The translations under genes were made by a program, and so were the position numbers. A stretch of 64,000 nucleotides of DNA from Flavobacterium terrisoli (lineage in GTDB: Bacteria; Bacteroidota; Bacteroidia; Flavobacteriales; Flavobacteriaceae): the NCBI RefSeq assembly GCF_030167905.1, contig NZ_JARGNA010000008.1, forward strand, positions 62,001-126,000, given 5' to 3'. The notes under the pieces are model-generated. The model did not search any database and had not been told where the DNA came from. It saw nothing but the letters and a program-made list of their open reading frames with translations. Every line of letters starts with the position of its first letter. Position 1 is the stretch's first letter. Below are positions 27,938-38,566 of this stretch, piece by piece.

Positions 27938-30376
27938 TTATTTTTTTATAAACTTAATTTGACGGTAACCATCATTTGTTTTTGTTTTTAAAATATAAGT
28001 CCCACTCGGTAATCGATTTAAATCTAAAGTTTTCTTATTCACTCCAACCTCATATATTTTAGGGCTGTCATCACTGAAAATCAGCTTTCCGCTAACATCA
28101 TATACTTCAACAGTTAAGGCAGAACTTTCCAAAAGTGAAAATTGAATGTGAAGTATATCATTGATTAACGGATTTGGAAAGACCACCATTTCTCCTTTCT
28201 CAACATTGATCCTGTCATCCACTATTTCGTCTTTGATTATTGATTCAATTTCTCGGGGACTAAAAGCCATCCTTTCATTCATATCACTGGTACAATCAAT
28301 GTGGGCAAGGAAATCAGAACCTAACTCTGAGGTAAAACCTTCCGTTCCGGTACCGCCATTATTGGCTTGAGGCAAAAGCTCAATAAAATCCTTGGCCTGA
28401 TATTCAACAAAATCCGGATTAACCATTTGAAAAGGAGATATTGCTCTGATAATATTGCTTCCCTTTATCGTACTGGCTAATACTAGGGTTCCTGTATTAT
28501 CAGTCAGTTCGTTATCCTGATTTTGCTTAAACACCAGATTGTCTTCACAAAAACTCACACCGGAAACAATCAGGGAGAATTTTTGGCCATTTATATTATC
28601 ACAAGGATCTGCAATGGTTCCTTTATGCTTAATTTCCAATTGGAACATTCCACCTGTAGCAGGTATGAAATTTTGATACACTTCAATTTTTTCGACATTA
28701 TCCCGGTCATTGTTTCCTCTTATGGCTCTGGAGGCTAGTGCTGCCGTATTATTTCCTGCAATTTGTTGTTTCATTTTCCATGGATACAAAACATTATTGC
28801 TATTCAGGGATGACAGAGGTATTAAAGGATCTGTCAATGTAGTATCCTCAATTCCACTTGCATTATTGCGAATCAGTCTTATATCTAAATCATTGACCAA
28901 TTTTGGATTGGTTTCATTGATAAATGTATTAGCAATGTTAGGATCTACTGTAGTCACAACACCCGATGGATCAGTCCATGCCAGGGTAACAACCAAATCT
29001 TCCAGCCCTGTGGCTGCGAGATTCAGTCGGATAGTTTGACCATTGGTTATGACATCTTCCCTGATGATAACATTGTAACCTCTGTTTTGTACAATGGTAG
29101 CTGCTTTTTCAAGATTAACCAATCCCCATCCGTTTCTGTAATCCGGGCCTCGGTCATCAATTTCATCAATGGAATGGATCAATAAAGCTCTTATGGTTGA
29201 CGACCACATCACGCTTGGGAATCTAGAGTTCCAATATTGGCTTAATAAATTTATGCCACCGGCTACCCCTGCCGCAGCTTGAGAGGTACCGCTATAAGTA
29301 CCATAAGAGTTATTTTGAGTTTCAATGCTCGAGAAAACGCTTTTTCCGTGGGTAACCAAATCAGGCTTAATTCTTCCGTCATCGGTTGGTCCCCAACTGC
29401 TGTAAGGTTCACTGAATGCCCCGTCATAATATCCATTTGTTAATAAAGCCGGACTTTCGAGGTTGACAGCTCCGACAACCAATACATTTTTTGAGGTTCC
29501 GGCACCTTCCAACAGGTCATATCCGTCAAGCAGATTAACCTGTGGATATTCCGGATAACCATTTTTCTTAAAATCATCCCGCGCATTCCCAACAGATTTT
29601 ACAATTTGGAATTCCTTATTGGCACACATCACATCATCCCATTGTTTGGCTACATAATTATACCGGCCAAATTCCAGAGGATGCATGTATAATGGATTAA
29701 GTCCGAAACTGGTATTGGCAATTTTTATATTATCAGTGGTAGCTGCTGTCTGCATCTCGGCAGGAACATTTAACCAGTCCCAGGCTTTAATGGTACTTCT
29801 GAAAGATACACCGCGTACAAGGCTGTTAAGTGGTGAAGTCAGACTGGGCGAAAATTGATTCCCAATAATAGTACCGGCAACATGTGTCGCATGTCTTTGA
29901 ATTGTAGTTGAATTTTGATCGGAAGCATATTCTATTCTGCTTTGCAAAAGAGCAGGTGGAATATTCAATCGGAACATTTCATGGGCTGTTCTTGGTGATC
30001 CGTTTTCCCAAAGTCCGATTCTTAATCCGTTACCATCCAGAATTACACCATCAAATCCTGCATGAAGGATATTGGCCTTTAACCCCGACACAACATTACT
30101 GTTGTTACCCGTTAAAAAATACATGGGCTGCCCAACTTCATTTTCTCCGACTAACTCACTGTAATCCCCATTGGGCGTCTCTATGATACGCTTATAACCC
30201 AGTTTCACAAAACGCGCTACAGCATCCTGTTGTTTCTTTTCATATTCTAATAAATCCCGTTCTTTTTTCGCCTTTGAAGTATCGTTTTGAGCAACAGAAA
30301 AAAGGGAAATAAAGCAGAAAAACAGAATAAGAACAGGACTTTGATTGGTCCCCGAAAAATTACTTATACTTTTCAT
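27938..30376 (-). CDS. S8 (subtilisin-like) serine protease with T9SS tail
   Basis: An 812-residue exported peptidase. The catalytic His is H165 in QRHATHVAGTIIG and the Ser is S365 in YSGTSQAAAGVAGG. At the place where the catalytic Asp is expected (GLRIGLWENGSPRTAHEMF) the residue is E124, not Asp. An acidic replacement may weaken or alter activity, or the true Asp may lie elsewhere. A C-terminal jelly-roll-like region precedes a type A T9SS sorting domain (VVFPNPLINDILHIQFS ... YRQIKFIKK). It is second in the operon, 16 nt after the tail-fibre-like gene and 5 nt before the next. A role in processing the RHS or partner proteins at the surface is plausible but unproved. Confidence 0.87.
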   Translation of the reverse strand: MKSISNFSGTNQSPVLILFFCFISLFSVAQNDTSKAKKERDLLEYEKKQQDAVARFVKLGYKRIIETPNGDYSELVGENEVGQPMYFLTGNNSNVVSGLKANILHAGFDGVILDGNGLRIGLWENGSPRTAHEMFRLNIPPALLQSRIEYASDQNSTTIQRHATHVAGTIIGNQFSPSLTSPLNSLVRGVSFRSTIKAWDWLNVPAEMQTAATTDNIKIANTSFGLNPLYMHPLEFGRYNYVAKQWDDVMCANKEFQIVKSVGNARDDFKKNGYPEYPQVNLLDGYDLLEGAGTSKNVLVVGAVNLESPALLTNGYYDGAFSEPYSSWGPTDDGRIKPDLVTHGKSVFSSIETQNNSYGTYSGTSQAAAGVAGGINLLSQYWNSRFPSVMWSSTIRALLIHSIDEIDDRGPDYRNGWGLVNLEKAATIVQNRGYNVIIREDVITNGQTIRLNLAATGLEDLVVTLAWTDPSGVVTTVDPNIANTFINETNPKLVNDLDIRLIRNNASGIEDTTLTDPLIPLSSLNSNNVLYPWKMKQQIAGNNTAALASRAIRGNNDRDNVEKIEVYQNFIPATGGMFQLEIKHKGTIADPCDNINGQKFSLIVSGVSFCEDNLVFKQNQDNELTDNTGTLVLASTIKGSNIIRAISPFQMVNPDFVEYQAKDFIELLPQANNGGTGTEGFTSELGSDFLAHIDCTSDMNERMAFSPREIESIIKDEIVDDRINVEKGEMVVFPNPLINDILHIQFSLLESSALTVEVYDVSGKLIFSDDSPKIYEVGVNKKTLDLNRLPSGTYILKTKTNDGYRQIKFIKK

Positions 30377-30392
30377 CGATAGTAATTTTAGA

Positions 30393-33300
30393 TTATTGTT
30401 TTGCTTTGTTTTCTAATTTTTCCAGTCTTTCAATTAAACTCTGAATAAGGGCTTGCTGTGTTTTATTGTTTTTCTCCAAAGCCTCATTCTTTTTATTGAT
30501 TTCAATGGTGTGTAATGTCAATTCTTCTATTTTCTCCAATAATTTTGCATCCATTTCAGCCAAATCAATTCCTTTATCTTTTACCTCTTCTGCTGTTGGG
30601 ATATTAGGCAAATGCTTATTGGCATTGATGTATTCTTCTAATTCCTTTAGTGGCATTAGCTTATACCCTGTATCAAATACATAATCCGACCATCCTCTGA
30701 CAAGTGCAATATCAACACGTACCTTTTCAGTACGGATTCCCTGAGCTACAAACAGCCTGTATTGGTCACAATCAGGACAACCAGCATCCATGTTGACATT
30801 CAAAGTCCCGATAGCCACTTTTCCACCGTCTGGGTTAATCATATAACTCGCGGCAAGGCTATTATAAGATGATTGTGTCCAGAAATAATGCTGACCCTGT
30901 CCATCCTGGTTATATCCGGTGGTCAGGAATGTATTGGTAAGACCTGCTCTTTGTATTCTGAAATGTCCTGTCCCTACATAGTTTGACGTGTTATTTCTGT
31001 TAGAAGCAACAGAAAGGCTGGCGGTTGATGCACCAACACCTGGGTTCATCGATACTTCATTGGCTGATAATGAAGCTATAGTGCCAAAGTTAAAGCGTAA
31101 AGTATTTCCGTTAGAAGCTACTATTCTGTTTGACTGCAAGTTATCACTAGTGTTATAAATGTTTGCACCGTTTGAAGTAAGGATTGAGGAAATATCTCTG
31201 ATTGCGACATCACCGGATCCGTTTGTGGTTAAAATGTTCGTATTCGTGGTTGATGATCCTAAGCCTTGAAATCTCAGTGTACCATTAGTGTGCAGCGTTG
31301 CCAAGGGAAAATTAGGGCTTACTCCTATCCCGAGTCTTCCACCTTTCCCTGTAATCCATCCTCCAATATTAAGTTCATCACTAGCTGTGGTTACTGTTGG
31401 ATTGTTAATAAAGGAAGGTGCTTCACCATTGATTAAAATATTGTTACTGCCGCTTGTTAAATTAAAACCGCTCATATATCCGATACCAACATTGTTCTGA
31501 CCCGTTGTTACCTTTTCCAAAGATTGATATCCTAAGCCGGTATTACCCGAATTAAGCTGCCCGGAAGTTGTTCCTGCCAATGACAATGCGTTTTGACCCA
31601 GAGCTACGTTATAACTTCCTGTTTTATTACTAAATAAGGCATTGACCCCTATAGCAACATTGTATCCTCCGGTTTGGTTAGCCAATAAAGCATTACTTCC
31701 AAGGGCAGTGTTAAGTATACCGGTAGTGTTATTTACTAAAGTTCCATAACCGATTGCGGTATTGGCGGCAAGAGGTCCATAAGGGGAGGCCGTGGTATTA
31801 ACAGAATTATTACCTCCTCCTATGTAAAAATTCTTACTCCAGTTAGAACCAAACTCGCTGTTAACGACTATTCTGCCCGAGGCTGAGTTGGTAAACCTGA
31901 ATCTTTCAACATTGTTTGTTCTTGCAACAAAATCCCTGGCATCGGTGGTTCCGATAAAATTAAAATTGGGGTCTGTACCGGCATTACCATTAAGCTGCCA
32001 GTCATCAGTATCAGTGGTACTTCCTCCTGAAAAAATGCCTGGATCCCACTCGTAAACATTTCCGGCGCTATCAGTCCCTAAAATGTTTACAGGTTTTTCT
32101 GAAGGGTTAGCTAAATTTTCAAAACGCACGGTGTTAATGGTATGCAACTGGGCAGTAGGATCCATAACACCTACACCTACATTTCCATGTAGTGGATTGA
32201 TAAGTAAGTTAAAGGTTTCAAATTCCTCACTTTCTAAAGGTTCTGTGGCTCTGCCAAATCTGCCTTCAGGGCGGCGACGGCTTGATTGAAGCCAGGTCGC
32301 TTTCGAATTGAGTCCTTGCGTCAGGGCAATGGCGGAACCCGGCTGTGTAATGTTAGACATCCCCCATCCTATTAAATTAGGATCTTGATAAAAATTATTG
32401 GCTGTCATTTTAATACTCGAAAAGGAATCCTTTTGATCAACAAAATTCTGTGAAGAAAGCACCAGTTCATTGTTAAAAATGTCATCTATAAAATGCAGGT
32501 TAAAAGGATTAACTTTTCCAAAATAAACAAATCTTTCTTTGAGCAATGTGCCATCGCTGTTATATATATTATTGGCACTTGAAGAACCTGTCCAGTCAAT
32601 TAACTGTCTAAACGTAACATTACCGTCATCTCCAACCGTTAATACTTTGGTCTGGTTTGTATTGGCCGCTAGATTTTCAAATTTCAAAGTGCTGTCGGTG
32701 TGCAGACTGGCTGTTGGGTGGTCAACACCAATACCTATATTTCCGTTATTACCAAAAATCCAGTTCCCAATATTTAACTGATTAGAACCTGTATTGGATA
32801 TGTTTGGTTGTGCGCCCGCCCCTATAAAAATATTATAGCTTCCATTAGTCAGATTCATCCCGGCTCCATGACCAAAAGCGGTATTTGAATCACCGCCACC
32901 CTTAAGTTCCATCGCTCTCATTCCAAAAGCACTGTTATAATATCCTGAATTCTGCAATAAGGAAAACAATCCCAAAGAAGTATTGGTTTCATTTATTCTT
33001 CCTGCTTCCCAATTATTTCTTTTGAAAATTACATCATAATTATTGGTGCTACCCATAAATTCAGTGCCGTTACTGGTGGTTAAAGCATTACCATTTAAGG
33101 CCCAATTCAAACTCGAGCTAGATGAACCCCAGTTGGTTAAACTTCTTGTGGTAACATTTCCACTGGAATCTGTTGTCAGGACATTGACATTACTGGTGTT
33201 TGTCCCGAGATTTTGGAATCTCAAGGTACTGTCTGTATGCAGACTTGCCGTTGGTTGCGCAACCCCAATTCCAATACTGCCGTTATCACCATAAATCCAG

Positions 33301-34538
33301 TTTCCGATATTCAATTTATTAGAACTTGTCGGGGCCATACCAACCGCAGTGGTATTGCTTCCGAGAAAAATATTATTATCACCATTAACTCCATCTCCGG
33401 CAAAAAGTCCAACTGCTACATTATTATGACCTGATACATTACCTATTAAAGTGCCGGCACCAATAGCTACATTCATATTTCCAGTCTGACTAACACTCAA
33501 AGCTTCGATTCCGAGAGCAATATTACCGCTCCCGCTAACATTCATTTCCATTGTTTCTTGACCAAGTGCAATATTTCCATTACCTGTCTTATTGAGCGCT
33601 AAAACATCCCCGTTACCCATTCCTATGTTATGAGCTCCGGTGGTATTCTCATTCAAAATTTCCCTTCCAATGGCAACATTCCCATAACCGCTGGTATTAT
33701 GATTCAGGTTCTCCGCTCCTACAACCGCATTACTTGATCCTGTAGTATTTAATGATAAGTTTTTACTGCCTACAATGGTATTGTATGCTCCTGACGACCC
33801 ATTGTTATTCAGCGAATTAAAACCAAATGTTGTATTACCTGATGCGCTCCCTAACCTGCCTGCAAAAGCTCCGTTTCTCCTGAAAACCAAATCTTTGTTA
33901 TTTAAGGTACCCAAAAAATCTGAATCTGTCGGAAAGTTTCCGGCCAGTTTCCACTCAGTGGCAGTGGTTGTGGTTTGTATACCCGACAGGACAACATTAT
34001 CTATCCTGATGGCGTTTGTGCCTGTTTTGACAAACCTGATTTTTAAATTATTGATTTGTGCTCCGGCGGGCAAAGCCAAAGCTATGGCGGAATACCAACC
34101 TTCTCCTGTACTCACTCCCTCGGTGAACAATGCTGCCGAAGTATTGGCGAGGTTGACCCAGGCAGAGCCATTCCAATAATCCACTGAAAATGTGGCATGC
34201 GCTACAGCAGACATTTTGTAATATGAATATTGCAACGACAAAGAGGTATAACTGGCTGCATTGATCCCTTCAATGGAAAGTCCATAAGCGCCGGAAGTAG
34301 CTGGGAATAAAGCGTTCATCGCCGGAAAACCAAATTCCATCACTCCACTCATGGTAGCACCATTAGTCTGCGCACCGGTTGAAAATTGAAGTAAACCACT
34401 GTTCTGAAAATTATTGGTGGCAATCGTAGCATCATCGAGATTTTCGTTTGCGTAACCCATGTTTTCAGAAAATAGGGTCTGCGATATGACACCTTGGATC
34501 GATAATATTGCTAATAATAAGGTAAACTTTGCTTTCAT
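30393..34538 (-). CDS. Modular tail-fibre/YadA-head-like surface protein
   Basis: A 1381-residue exported protein (signal ends near QGVISQ). After an N-terminal beta-sandwich-like region (about 20-190) the protein is built of at least three copies of one module. Each begins WxLNGN/WKLAGN with a DxxFLGTxNNxD segment, continues with short collagen-free repeats of the YadA-head type (for example [19 protein letters not shown]) and ends with an [18 protein letters not shown] strand. The end is tail-fibre-like: [31 protein letters not shown] and a C-terminal coiled coil. Such C-termini resemble phage tail-fibre/endosialidase-chaperone regions. No T9SS tail. First gene of the minus-strand operon; likely an adhesin or fibre. 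Confidence 0.78.
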   Translation of the reverse strand: MKAKFTLLLAILSIQGVISQTLFSENMGYANENLDDATIATNNFQNSGLLQFSTGAQTNGATMSGVMEFGFPAMNALFPATSGAYGLSIEGINAASYTSLSLQYSYYKMSAVAHATFSVDYWNGSAWVNLANTSAALFTEGVSTGEGWYSAIALALPAGAQINNLKIRFVKTGTNAIRIDNVVLSGIQTTTTATEWKLAGNFPTDSDFLGTLNNKDLVFRRNGAFAGRLGSASGNTTFGFNSLNNNGSSGAYNTIVGSKNLSLNTTGSSNAVVGAENLNHNTSGYGNVAIGREILNENTTGAHNIGMGNGDVLALNKTGNGNIALGQETMEMNVSGSGNIALGIEALSVSQTGNMNVAIGAGTLIGNVSGHNNVAVGLFAGDGVNGDNNIFLGSNTTAVGMAPTSSNKLNIGNWIYGDNGSIGIGVAQPTASLHTDSTLRFQNLGTNTSNVNVLTTDSSGNVTTRSLTNWGSSSSSLNWALNGNALTTSNGTEFMGSTNNYDVIFKRNNWEAGRINETNTSLGLFSLLQNSGYYNSAFGMRAMELKGGGDSNTAFGHGAGMNLTNGSYNIFIGAGAQPNISNTGSNQLNIGNWIFGNNGNIGIGVDHPTASLHTDSTLKFENLAANTNQTKVLTVGDDGNVTFRQLIDWTGSSSANNIYNSDGTLLKERFVYFGKVNPFNLHFIDDIFNNELVLSSQNFVDQKDSFSSIKMTANNFYQDPNLIGWGMSNITQPGSAIALTQGLNSKATWLQSSRRRPEGRFGRATEPLESEEFETFNLLINPLHGNVGVGVMDPTAQLHTINTVRFENLANPSEKPVNILGTDSAGNVYEWDPGIFSGGSTTDTDDWQLNGNAGTDPNFNFIGTTDARDFVARTNNVERFRFTNSASGRIVVNSEFGSNWSKNFYIGGGNNSVNTTASPYGPLAANTAIGYGTLVNNTTGILNTALGSNALLANQTGGYNVAIGVNALFSNKTGSYNVALGQNALSLAGTTSGQLNSGNTGLGYQSLEKVTTGQNNVGIGYMSGFNLTSGSNNILINGEAPSFINNPTVTTASDELNIGGWITGKGGRLGIGVSPNFPLATLHTNGTLRFQGLGSSTTNTNILTTNGSGDVAIRDISSILTSNGANIYNTSDNLQSNRIVASNGNTLRFNFGTIASLSANEVSMNPGVGASTASLSVASNRNNTSNYVGTGHFRIQRAGLTNTFLTTGYNQDGQGQHYFWTQSSYNSLAASYMINPDGGKVAIGTLNVNMDAGCPDCDQYRLFVAQGIRTEKVRVDIALVRGWSDYVFDTGYKLMPLKELEEYINANKHLPNIPTAEEVKDKGIDLAEMDAKLLEKIEELTLHTIEINKKNEALEKNNKTQQALIQSLIERLEKLENKAKQ

Positions 34539-35220
34539 ATTTACGAGTCGTTAAATTTATTTTTAATCTATATTGTACAGTCAAAGGAAAATAGTATTCC
34601 CATTCAATCGAACTTATTCATAAACAATGCATGCCTTGAATAAGCCGAATTAAAGGGCATTCACGCTAACTTTTCAGAAAAAAAAGACTTAAAAATCCTG
34701 TTCCCAAATTGAAAAATTGGCAAAAAAACACTAACACTACTGAAATTCAGCAGCGGGACTAAATGTGATAAAAGTGGTTAATGGATTTTCCTAGCTCAGA
34801 CAGCATTCCTTGATGCAAACAACATTTGTCAAACTGAAACAATTACAAGTTTTTTTCTTGACTATGGAAAATTTGATAAAACTGTGAAGTGGTATTTTAG
34901 CTTTATCGAAGACGAATGTAGAAATAAAATTGTAAGAAAAAAAATATTTGTTAAAAAAAATTTAAATCGTAACATTAAATTAATAAACCGCAAAATTAAA
35001 AATACCAATATTTACAATTAATTGATACTGAAAAGATTCTTCTCTCACTCTGGCTTTGAGGAAATAATTACAAAAAAAAAATCCGTTCTGCTTACCTTAA
35101 AATTTTAGAACATAAAAGGGCAATTCTGTAATGCTTTTATAACCCAAAATGCAGAATTTAGTACTATCATAATCTGACTCATTAAACTAAACCATTGTTT
35201 AATTTTTAAAATTCAGTATC
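34539..35220. other. 682-nt divergent intergenic region
   Basis: Very AT-rich region between the start of the minus-strand adhesin/RHS operon and the start of the plus-strand DUF6600-like gene, so it should hold both promoters. I could not place a convincing TAnnTTTG/TTG pair for either gene. Long A and T runs occur near 34935-34965 and 35070-35080. No open frame with coding character was seen. Confidence 0.5.
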
Positions 35221-36399
35221 ATGAAAACACTACGAAAAATAAGCCTCCTGTTTTTTGTCACGAGTCTTTTGACATTATTACAGCCACAAACCATAACCGC
35301 ACAGGTATCAGTTGGTTTTCAGGTTTTTTATGACAACCTGAGCCCTTATGGTAGCTGGATAAGCAGCCCAAGTTATGGTTATGTATGGGTTCCGAGAGTG
35401 TCTGTGGGATTTACACCCTATCATACCAATGGATATTGGGCCTATACCGATTATGGCTGGACTTGGGTTTCCAATTATTCCTGGGGTTGGGCACCATTCC
35501 ATTATGGTCGTTGGTATTATGATCCTTATTACGGATGGGTTTGGGTTCCCGATAATGAATGGGGGCCGGCATGGGTAAGCTGGAGAAGTTCACCCGATTA
35601 TTACGGATGGGCACCATTGGGTCCGGGAATCAGCATTCAGATTGCTTACAGCAGAGGTTATAGTGTGCCTTATAATTATTGGACCTTCGTCAGACACAGG
35701 GATTTTGGTCGAACCAATATCAACAATTACTATGTCAGCAATACCCGTAATACTACCATTATCCGAAATACAACCGTCATCAATAACGTGAGAAGGGACA
35801 ACCGAAACGTGAGTTATGCCGCGGGTCCCAATAGGATTGAAGTCCAAAAAAGAACCGGTAAAAACTTTACTGCTATGGCGGTTAAAGACCGTGGTGCACC
35901 GGGACAAAAAAGCAGCGGTCGTGAATTACAGTTGTACCGTCCTCAGGTGAAAGAGAACAAAGCGGCAAAACCGGCGCGTATCACTCAAATGAAGGATATT
36001 AAACGTCAGCCGCAAACCAATACGGTGAGAAACAACAAAGCAGACAGGCCTTCAGCCCTGCCGCAAAGAGACCGGAAAGAAACGGCTCCAAAAGTGACGC
36101 CTCCAAAAAACAACAGACCTGCCAGGGAAATGGAAAGACCGAGAGAAACCGCTCCAAAAATCAGAGAGCCCAACATTAACAGACCGGATAGAGAAGTGCA
36201 AAAACCAAGACAGACTGTTCCTGAGCCACAGCAGCCAAGAGTCAGTCCACCGGGGAACAACAGACCGGCTATTGCTCCTGTTGGACCACCGACACAACGA
36301 ATGGAACGACCTCAAGGCCAACAGCAACAGCGCCCTAACTTGAATCGTCCTATACCACAAGGAAAACGGGACGGACTCCCCGGAGGAAAAATCCTTTGA
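35221..36399 (+). CDS. Exported DUF6600-like Trp/Tyr-rich protein with Pro-rich tail
   Basis: A 392-residue protein with signal peptide (cleavage near PQTITAQ). Residues about 35-150 are dense in W, Y, G and P with repeated (G)YVWVP / GWAPFHYGRW / GWVWVPDNEWGPAW units, the pattern of DUF6600, an uncharacterised envelope family. Residues 165-200 are Asn/Thr-rich (NTRNTTIIRNTTVINN). The last 190 residues are basic, Pro-rich and disordered, with RPAREMERPRETAPK-like repeats. No membrane helix beyond the signal. It stands alone, divergent from the RHS operon, and is ended by a strong terminator 25 nt after the stop. Function unknown; the tail may bind a polyanionic surface. Confidence 0.75.
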   Translation: MKTLRKISLLFFVTSLLTLLQPQTITAQVSVGFQVFYDNLSPYGSWISSPSYGYVWVPRVSVGFTPYHTNGYWAYTDYGWTWVSNYSWGWAPFHYGRWYYDPYYGWVWVPDNEWGPAWVSWRSSPDYYGWAPLGPGISIQIAYSRGYSVPYNYWTFVRHRDFGRTNINNYYVSNTRNTTIIRNTTVINNVRRDNRNVSYAAGPNRIEVQKRTGKNFTAMAVKDRGAPGQKSSGRELQLYRPQVKENKAAKPARITQMKDIKRQPQTNTVRNNKADRPSALPQRDRKETAPKVTPPKNNRPAREMERPRETAPKIREPNINRPDREVQKPRQTVPEPQQPRVSPPGNNRPAIAPVGPPTQRMERPQGQQQQRPNLNRPIPQGKRDGLPGGKIL

Positions 36400-36423
36400 T
36401 AGCAACAGTTATATATAACTTTC

Positions 36424-36458
36424 AAAAGCCCGATAGCTTCATCAACTATCGGGCTTTT
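36424..36458. terminator. Strong hairpin terminator
   Basis: AAAAGCCCGATAG and CTATCGGGCTTTT form a perfect 13-bp stem around a 9-nt loop, directly after the DUF6600-like gene. The A/T ends let it work in both directions. Confidence 0.9.
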
Positions 36459-36673
36459 GTGTGTAACAAAATGATTACTGATTCCTTTTCCCTTGATTTT
36501 ACCGATTAAACGTGTCAAAACACCGATTAAGTGTAAAATTCTATCGTTAAAAAACCAATTAATCGCAATTTGCTTAACTTTAGTATTGTCATTTACCACA
36601 CTTTAAATACCACAGAATTTTATAGGAAAACTGATAAGTAATCTCTCTTTTGAGCTTACATGTATTGCCAACT

Positions 36674-36690
36674 AATGATTGTTAATCATT
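36674..36690. promoter_or_regulatory. Inverted repeat upstream of the endolysin-type operon
   Basis: AATGATT-GTT-AATCATT, two perfect 7-bp arms with a 3-bp centre, 75 nt before the first gene of the seven-gene operon. Candidate operator; no matching regulator gene is adjacent. Confidence 0.4.
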
Positions 36691-36765
36691 GGTAATGTCT
36701 TTTTGATATATCCCGGAAGCTGAAAAGGGTTCTTAGAGTAGGCAGAATTAAAATCTTTAAATATT

Positions 36766-37212
36766 ATGGCAGCTAATCCTAATGAAATAATTACCATCAT
36801 TGTGGCAGGAGGCTTACTTGGTCTTTTGGGGCAAGGTATCAGAATGGCAATAGGTTTGAAAAAATTATCAGACGCTAACATTACTAAAGTAGCCGGTGAA
36901 AAAAATGAAATCAATGGAACCCGTTTACTGGTAAGCCTTTTTATAGGTTTTGTGGCGGGAGCTTTATTTCTTTTGGTAAAAGGGGTTAAAGAAATTAACA
37001 ATAATGAATTCCTTTTTTCGGTTATAGCGGCCGGTTATTCGGGAGCTGATTTTATTGAGGGATTGTTTAGTACTGCTATTTCAAAAATTGGAACCAGCGG
37101 AAATACAGCCGTAACTCAGCCGGCCAGCACTACTCCATTGTCTCAAAGCGAAACTCCTAATGTTTCATTTGCAGGGAAAGAACGTGATGACGAATCAACT
37201 ACTAATCTTTAA
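36766..37212 (+). CDS. Small membrane protein with holin-like topology
   Basis: A 148-residue protein with about three hydrophobic segments, at residues 8-25 (IITIIVAGGLLGLLGQGI), 54-72 (RLLVSLFIGFVAGALFLLV) and 81-100 (EFLFSVIAAGYSGADFIEGL), followed by a polar Ser/Thr-rich tail. I do not recognise a family. Size, topology and its place 11 nt before an endolysin-type amidase gene are what one expects of a holin, the pore that releases an endolysin. However, no prophage structural genes are nearby and the identification rests on topology and position. It heads a plus-strand run of seven genes. Confidence 0.6.
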   Translation: MAANPNEIITIIVAGGLLGLLGQGIRMAIGLKKLSDANITKVAGEKNEINGTRLLVSLFIGFVAGALFLLVKGVKEINNNEFLFSVIAAGYSGADFIEGLFSTAISKIGTSGNTAVTQPASTTPLSQSETPNVSFAGKERDDESTTNL

Positions 37213-37223
37213 TCAGCCGTATC

Positions 37224-37946
37224 ATGTTTCCCATTACAGAACAATTTATAAGTGGTCATAACAGACCCTATAGAAAACTAGATGGTTTGAAAGCCATCAT
37301 CATTCATTGGACAGCCAACACCAACCGAGGTGCTAATGCTATGGCCAATAGAAATTATTTTAATTCCAAACATTATGATGCCAATGGCAATGTTATATAT
37401 GCTTCGGCACATTACATTGTAGACTCTACCCGCATAGTTCAATGTTTACCCGATAATGAGGTTGGGTATCATGTGGGTGCCAAGGCATCGCGTTATACTG
37501 ATACTGCCAAACGCATTATGGGTGGTAGTGGCAGTCCCAATTATGTAACTGTTGGAATTGAAATGTGTGTAAACAGTGATGGCAATTTTGACATTACCCG
37601 GGCACAAACGGTTGAACTTACACGGATGTTGGCCAGAAAATACAACATAAGCCGTGAAAATGTTTTGAGACATTATGATATAACCCGTAAAGACTGCCCA
37701 AGAATGATGCTTGATGAGGCTATTTGGAGCACCTTTTTAGATGAAGTCTTTGCAGATTCTGCTACTATCAACAGCTATCGTGTAAATGTTTCCCAACTCA
37801 ATGTAAGAGCCGGCGACGGCACCCAACACTCTATACTTAGAAAACTGGCTATGGGTGATATTGTTACCGTGTTGGATAAACTTGGGATTTGGTATCAGAT
37901 CGGCCAAGGCGAATATGTGCATTCTGATTATTTGGTAAAAGTGTAA
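37224..37946 (+). CDS. N-acetylmuramoyl-L-alanine amidase with C-terminal SH3 domain (endolysin type)
   Basis: A 240-residue peptidoglycan hydrolase that cuts the bond between MurNAc and L-Ala. Residues about 15-175 are an amidase_2 domain of the phage/CwlA type: AIIIHWTANTNRGANAMANR carries the first metal-binding His, VGIEM the conserved Glu region, and LRHYDITRKDCPR the second His and the third ligand Cys. Residues about 185-240 form a bacterial SH3 domain (VNVSQLNVRAGDGTQHSILR) for wall binding. There is no signal peptide, so export would need the holin-like protein upstream or another route. It is intact, with normal length for a phage endolysin. Not the same subfamily as the RHS-borne amidase. 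Confidence 0.9.
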   Translation: MFPITEQFISGHNRPYRKLDGLKAIIIHWTANTNRGANAMANRNYFNSKHYDANGNVIYASAHYIVDSTRIVQCLPDNEVGYHVGAKASRYTDTAKRIMGGSGSPNYVTVGIEMCVNSDGNFDITRAQTVELTRMLARKYNISRENVLRHYDITRKDCPRMMLDEAIWSTFLDEVFADSATINSYRVNVSQLNVRAGDGTQHSILRKLAMGDIVTVLDKLGIWYQIGQGEYVHSDYLVKV

Positions 37947-37970
37947 AAAATAAACAATAAAAACTGAATT

Positions 37971-38561
37971 ATGAAAACAAAAACAATTATTGGAATACTC
38001 TTAATAGCAATGGGAGTTTTATCCTCTTGCTCTTCGTTTAATGAAGTGCATTATTTTAAGGACAAAGTAGGTTCGAAACCAGGTGAGGTAACTAAAGTCT
38101 CCAATTATTACAGAGTGAAAATATGTGGTTATTCCTTTCTTTCCAGTTCAAGGTATGTTTCTGGCTATTTTAACCAAGACGCAATTAACCTTTATTTTAA
38201 TGAATTCACACAACCAGAAAATGGAGCACTTGGTCAAACGCGAACTACGGACAATGTAAAATCATTAGTCACCAATGAAGACGGCAATGAACTGGTATTG
38301 GTTTTTTCAACCAATGCTAAAGCAATTTCTTCTCAGATTGGGAATATCGCCAAAAACCAGGTAATATTAAATAGCGCGGCGCAACTGACCCAAAAGGATA
38401 AATTGATGGAAGCCGCAAAGCTTAAATATCAGATTAAAGATATAAAGCAAGACATTGATTTTTTTAGTTTAAGTGTAGATAGTCATCTTAGTGACATAAA
38501 TAGTAAAACCGCCGCTGATTTAAGACGTGAAATTCAAGATTTGTTAAACTCGTTAAACTAA
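37971..38561 (+). CDS. Hypothetical lipoprotein
   Basis: A 196-residue lipoprotein: signal MKTKTIIGILLIAMGVLSSC with the lipid-anchor Cys at residue 20. The mature part has a beta-rich first half (NYYRVKICGYSFLSSSRYVS) and a C-terminal helical region with heptad-like spacing (LKYQIKDIKQDIDFFSL ... DLRREIQDLLNSL). No family recognised. It lies 24 nt after the amidase and 5 nt before another lipoprotein gene. Lipoproteins beside an endolysin recall phage spanin-like or superinfection proteins, but no sequence motif supports that. Confidence 0.65.
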   Translation: MKTKTIIGILLIAMGVLSSCSSFNEVHYFKDKVGSKPGEVTKVSNYYRVKICGYSFLSSSRYVSGYFNQDAINLYFNEFTQPENGALGQTRTTDNVKSLVTNEDGNELVLVFSTNAKAISSQIGNIAKNQVILNSAAQLTQKDKLMEAAKLKYQIKDIKQDIDFFSLSVDSHLSDINSKTAADLRREIQDLLNSLN

Positions 38562-38566
38562 ACACG

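Noticed and set aside
35308..36405. Minus-strand frames opposite the DUF6600-like gene
   Set aside because: Produced by the biased Trp/Tyr/Pro/Arg codons of the real gene on the other strand.
36766..37946. A prophage
   Set aside because: Only holin-like and endolysin-like genes are present; no capsid, portal, terminase, tail, integrase or attachment sites were seen.
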